Assembly: GCA_963838155.1 (NCBI GenBank) | Contig: CAWIQE010000036.1 | Location: forward strand, 186,001 to 250,000 | Source of the DNA: Pararhizobium_B sp963838155 | Lineage (GTDB): Bacteria; Pseudomonadota; Alphaproteobacteria; Rhizobiales; Rhizobiaceae | Direction of reading: 5' to 3' | DNA length: 64,000 bases | In this document: in pieces, positions 61,126 to 64,000 of the stretch | How positions within the stretch are numbered: the stretch's first letter is position 1 | Layout of the letters: each line of letters begins with the position of its first letter | Translations under genes and position numbers: made by a program | The notes under the pieces: generated by a model | The model's input: only the letters and a program-made list of their open reading frames with translations | The model's database searches: none | Told to the model about the DNA's origin: nothing

Positions 61126-63066
61126 TCAGATGGACACGTGCGAGCCGAGTTCCACGACCCTGTTCGCCGGCAGCTCGAAATAGTCGGTCGGATCGGCCGC
61201 CGAGTTGGCGAGCGCGATGAACAACCGGTCCTGCCACGTCGGCAGGGCCGACTTCGGGTCCTCCACCAGCTTGCGCCGGCCGAGGTAGAAGGAGGTCGAC
61301 ATGATGTCGAACTTCAGCCCTTCCTTGCGGCAGATGATCAGCGCCTGCGAGACGTTCGGGCTCTCCATGAAGCCGAAGGCGAGTTCGAGCTGCAGGAAGC
61401 GCTCGGAGATCCGCTCGATGGTGTAGCGTTCGGAGGCCGGCACCGTCGGCACGGACGCGGTCTTCACCGTCAGGATGATGTTCTGCTCGTGCAGGACGCG
61501 ATTGTGCTTCAGATTGTGCAGCAGCGCGGCCGGCGCCGTCTCCGGATCGCTGGTGAAGAAGATCGCCGTCCCGGGCACGATGGTCGGGCCGTGGTCGGAC
61601 GGGCGTTCGAGCTTCTCGGCGAACTCCCGCATCATCACGTCGCTCTTGCGCGTCTTCGAGAAGAGGAGCGCCGTCCCCCGGGTCCAGGTCCACATCGCGA
61701 TGAACAGCGCCGCGGCGACCATCACCGGCAGGTAGCCGCCCTCCAGGAACTTGGTCAGGTTGGCCACGAGGAAGATCGTTTCGATGACGACGAACGGCGC
61801 GATGACCGCGAGGGACAGCTTCAGCGACCAGCGCCACCGCGAGCGGACGAGGTCGAAGGCGAGGATCGACGTCACGATCATCGTGCCGGTGACGGCGATG
61901 CCGTAGGCCGTCGCCAGCGCCTCGGAGTGGCGGAAGACGACGACGAGGACGATCACGCCGGCGAGCAGCAGGGTGTTGATCAGAGGAATGAAGATCTGCC
62001 CGGTCTGTTCCTCCGAGGTATGGCGGATTTCCATGCGCGGCATGAAGCCGAGCTGGATGGCCTGGCGCGTCAGCGAAAAGGCGCCGGAAATCACCGCCTG
62101 GCTGGCGATGATCGTCGCGATCGTCGCCAGCACGACCACGGGCACGAGCGCCCATTTGGGGAACATCAGGAAGAACGGGTTGCCCGCCGTCGACGGATCG
62201 GCGAGCACCATGGCGCCCTGTCCGAGATAGTTGAGGATGAGGGAGGGGAAGACGAGCCCGAACCAGGCGGTCTGGATCGGCCGCCGTCCGAAGTGCCCGA
62301 GGTCGGCGTAGAGGGCCTCCGCCCCGGTGACCGCCAGGAAGACCGCCCCGAGCACCACCAGCGCGACGAAGCGCTCCACGAGAAAGAACCTGAATGCGTG
62401 GACCGGGTTGATCGCCCACAGGATCGCCGGATCGCCGGCCAGATGGTACGCGCCCGTCGCCGCCATGCACAGGAACCACAGCACGGTGATGGGGCCGAAG
62501 AACTTGCCGACCGCCGCCGTGCCGTGCGACTGGATCGCGAAGAGCCCGATCAGGATGCCGATCGCGACGACGTCCACATAGCCCTGGAAGGCGGGCGTCA
62601 CCAGTTCGATGCCCTCCACCGCCGACAGCACCGAGATGGCCGGCGTGATGATGGCGTCGCCGAAGAAGAGGGCGCATCCGGCGACCCCGAGCAGCAGCAT
62701 GAAGGCCGTACGCCGCCCGACGGAATTCTGCACCAGCGCGAGCAGCGCGAGCATGCCGCCCTCGCCGTTGTTGTCGGCCCTGAGGAGGAGCGTGACGTAT
62801 TTCAGCGAGACGATGACGATCAGCGCCCAGATGAGGAGCGACGCCACGCCGAGAACCTCTTCGCGCGCCAGGCCGTCGCCGGCCACCGGCCGCAGCGCCT
62901 CGCGGAAGGCGTAGAGCGGGCTCGTGCCGATATCGCCGTAGACGACGCCGATGGAGCCGATCGTCAGGGCGAGGAAGGAGCCCTTTCCGCCGGCTTCTGA
63001 ATGTCCGCCGCTCTCGATGGCGGCCGTCGTCGCCGCCTTCGCGGGCTTTTTCCCTTTGATGCCCAA
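61126..63066 (-). CDS. kup: Low-affinity potassium transporter Kup
   Basis: 646 residues, twelve transmembrane helices followed by a cytosolic C-terminal domain. The N-terminus carries IGSIGVVYGDIGTSPLYAFREA, a strong Kup signature, and GYVDVVAIGILIGLFAIQSHG follows. Kup takes up K+ with protons. The initiator appears to be TTG (complement 63064-63066), four bases after the corA stop, so the two are probably cotranscribed. No good ATG is near. Confidence 0.95.
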   Translation of the reverse strand: MGIKGKKPAKAATTAAIESGGHSEAGGKGSFLALTIGSIGVVYGDIGTSPLYAFREALRPVAGDGLAREEVLGVASLLIWALIVIVSLKYVTLLLRADNNGEGGMLALLALVQNSVGRRTAFMLLLGVAGCALFFGDAIITPAISVLSAVEGIELVTPAFQGYVDVVAIGILIGLFAIQSHGTAAVGKFFGPITVLWFLCMAATGAYHLAGDPAILWAINPVHAFRFFLVERFVALVVLGAVFLAVTGAEALYADLGHFGRRPIQTAWFGLVFPSLILNYLGQGAMVLADPSTAGNPFFLMFPKWALVPVVVLATIATIIASQAVISGAFSLTRQAIQLGFMPRMEIRHTSEEQTGQIFIPLINTLLLAGVIVLVVVFRHSEALATAYGIAVTGTMIVTSILAFDLVRSRWRWSLKLSLAVIAPFVVIETIFLVANLTKFLEGGYLPVMVAAALFIAMWTWTRGTALLFSKTRKSDVMMREFAEKLERPSDHGPTIVPGTAIFFTSDPETAPAALLHNLKHNRVLHEQNIILTVKTASVPTVPASERYTIERISERFLQLELAFGFMESPNVSQALIICRKEGLKFDIMSTSFYLGRRKLVEDPKSALPTWQDRLFIALANSAADPTDYFELPANRVVELGSHVSI

Positions 63067-63070
63067 GGTC

Positions 63071-64000
63071 TTAGAACCAGCCCTTCTTGCGGAACCATAC
63101 GAAGGGGATGATCGATACGACCACCATCAGCGTGAGCGCGTAGACATATCCGTAGTCCCACGACAGTTCCGGCATGTCCTTGAAGTTCATTCCGTAGATC
63201 GTGCCGACGAAGGTCGGCGGGAGGAGCACGACCGCCGCGATCGAGAAGATCTTTATGATCTTGTTCTGCTCGAGATTGATCAGGCCGAGCGTGGCGTCCA
63301 GATGGAAGGTGACGTTCGCCGAAATGAAGGTCGCATGCTCCGACAGCGACTGGATGTCCCGGGAAACGCTCTTGCAGCGCTCCTTCATGGCCTTGTCGCG
63401 GCCCACCGTCGGCATGGCCGATAGGTAGCTGAGAACCCGGGCGAGGGACATCAGGCTCTCGCGCGTCTTGGCCGTCAGCCGCTGGAACTCGGCGATGTCG
63501 CCGATATGCGACTCCAGGTCCTTGGAGGCTGCATGCTCGCTCTTCTTGCCTTCGACGTCGCGGCGGAAGATCTGTTCCGACAGCGCATCCATGCCCGCCG
63601 AGGTGTATTCCAGAATCTCCGCGGTCCGGTCGACGATGGTTTCCAGGAGCTTGGTCAGCACCACCAGCCCGTTCCCCCCGCAACCGCCCATGCGCGGCGC
63701 CGCCGCACGGAAGATCTTGAACGCCTTCGGCTCCGCATAGCGGATGGTGACGAGGCGGCCGCCCGCGATGACGAAGCCGACATCCGTGATCTCGGCGAAC
63801 CCCGTCTCGATGCGATAGGCGAGGCTGGCGGTCATGTAGACCGTCTCGTTCTCCACGTAAAGACGGCTCGACGGCTCGATGTCCTTCAGGTCCTCATGGG
63901 TGGGAAGCTCGACGCCGAGAAGCTTTTCGGTCCGCCGTTCCTCCTCCGTGGTCGGGCTGACGAGATCGAGCCACACGACCGAGGCCGGCAGGCAGTCGGT
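63071..64000 (-). CDS. corA: Magnesium transporter CorA family protein (partial at right edge)
   Basis: The GMN gate motif (FVGTIYGMNFKDMPEL) and two C-terminal transmembrane helices are present, after a long cytosolic helical domain. Homologues begin further upstream with a VVWLDL segment; here the frame is open through 63976 (GTG) to the window edge, where TDCLPASVVWLDLV reads on, so the true start is beyond 64000. Paired with kup. Confidence 0.93.
   Translation of the reverse strand, partial: TDCLPASVVWLDLVSPTTEEERRTEKLLGVELPTHEDLKDIEPSSRLYVENETVYMTASLAYRIETGFAEITDVGFVIAGGRLVTIRYAEPKAFKIFRAAAPRMGGCGGNGLVVLTKLLETIVDRTAEILEYTSAGMDALSEQIFRRDVEGKKSEHAASKDLESHIGDIAEFQRLTAKTRESLMSLARVLSYLSAMPTVGRDKAMKERCKSVSRDIQSLSEHATFISANVTFHLDATLGLINLEQNKIIKIFSIAAVVLLPPTFVGTIYGMNFKDMPELSWDYGYVYALTLMVVVSIIPFVWFRKKGWF

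Overview
The window is GC-rich chromosomal DNA from an alphaproteobacterium, most likely a member of the Hyphomicrobiales (Rhizobiales). The evidence is gene content and order: the caa3/aa3 oxidase operon coxB-coxA-ctaB-coxF-ctaG-coxC-DUF983-SURF1 followed by ispH-thrB-rnhA; a thrC-M16 peptidase pair; a CcrM-type GANTC methylase; an IalB-family protein; and a dispersed rhizobial-style palindromic intergenic repeat. Most of the window is ordinary housekeeping sequence with tight codon packing, ATGA/GTGA stop-start overlaps and several TTG or GTG starts.

Layout. 1-10.5 kb: mostly minus strand, pirin (cut by the left edge), SDR, xseB with an acetoin-utilisation-type deacetylase, aroC, histidine phosphatase, fabI, a DnaJ-class chaperone, a lipoprotein, pdxH (plus), a frameshifted tldD and an IalB protein. 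10.8-19.9 kb: plus-strand cytochrome c oxidase operon with its assembly factors, then ispH, thrB and rnhA. 19.9-32.9 kb: peroxiredoxin, DsbD-like periplasmic protein, YqgE, CysQ-like phosphatase, tRNA-Gln(TTG), a membrane PAS-GGDEF-EAL protein, a GNAT acetyltransferase, an M16 peptidase, thrC, a lipoprotein, a HAD hydrolase and an epimerase. 32.9-47 kb: ccrM, an AT-rich orphan gene, a TadG-like protein, phosphomannomutase, a HAD hydrolase, mutY, an O-antigen ligase, a DciA-like DUF721 protein, a DsbA-family protein and smc. 47-57.3 kb: a surface-polysaccharide locus (aminotransferase, DUF4038 glycoside hydrolase, pyruvyl transferase, flippase, KpsF isomerase, a phytanoyl-CoA-dioxygenase-like protein, DegT aminotransferase). 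The part from about 47.7 to 53.4 kb is recognisable only by stitching reading frames together. 57.4-64 kb: small hypothetical genes around ppdK, then kup and corA (cut by the right edge).

Points of most interest: an AT-rich, cysteine-free, Ser/Asn/Asp-rich orphan protein at 34.2-35.5 kb behind a normal ribosome binding site; a 121-bp element at 27.5 kb made of two long palindromes inside a terminal inverted repeat; a family of palindromic repeats, one copy amplified into a 58-bp tandem array, some overlapping gene ends; and a polysaccharide locus with a very dense run of indels, which is either pseudogenised or a local consensus-error patch. I did not find a CRISPR array, a transposase, a prophage or a recognisable defence system. 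Functional calls rest on motif recognition by eye, not on database searches.
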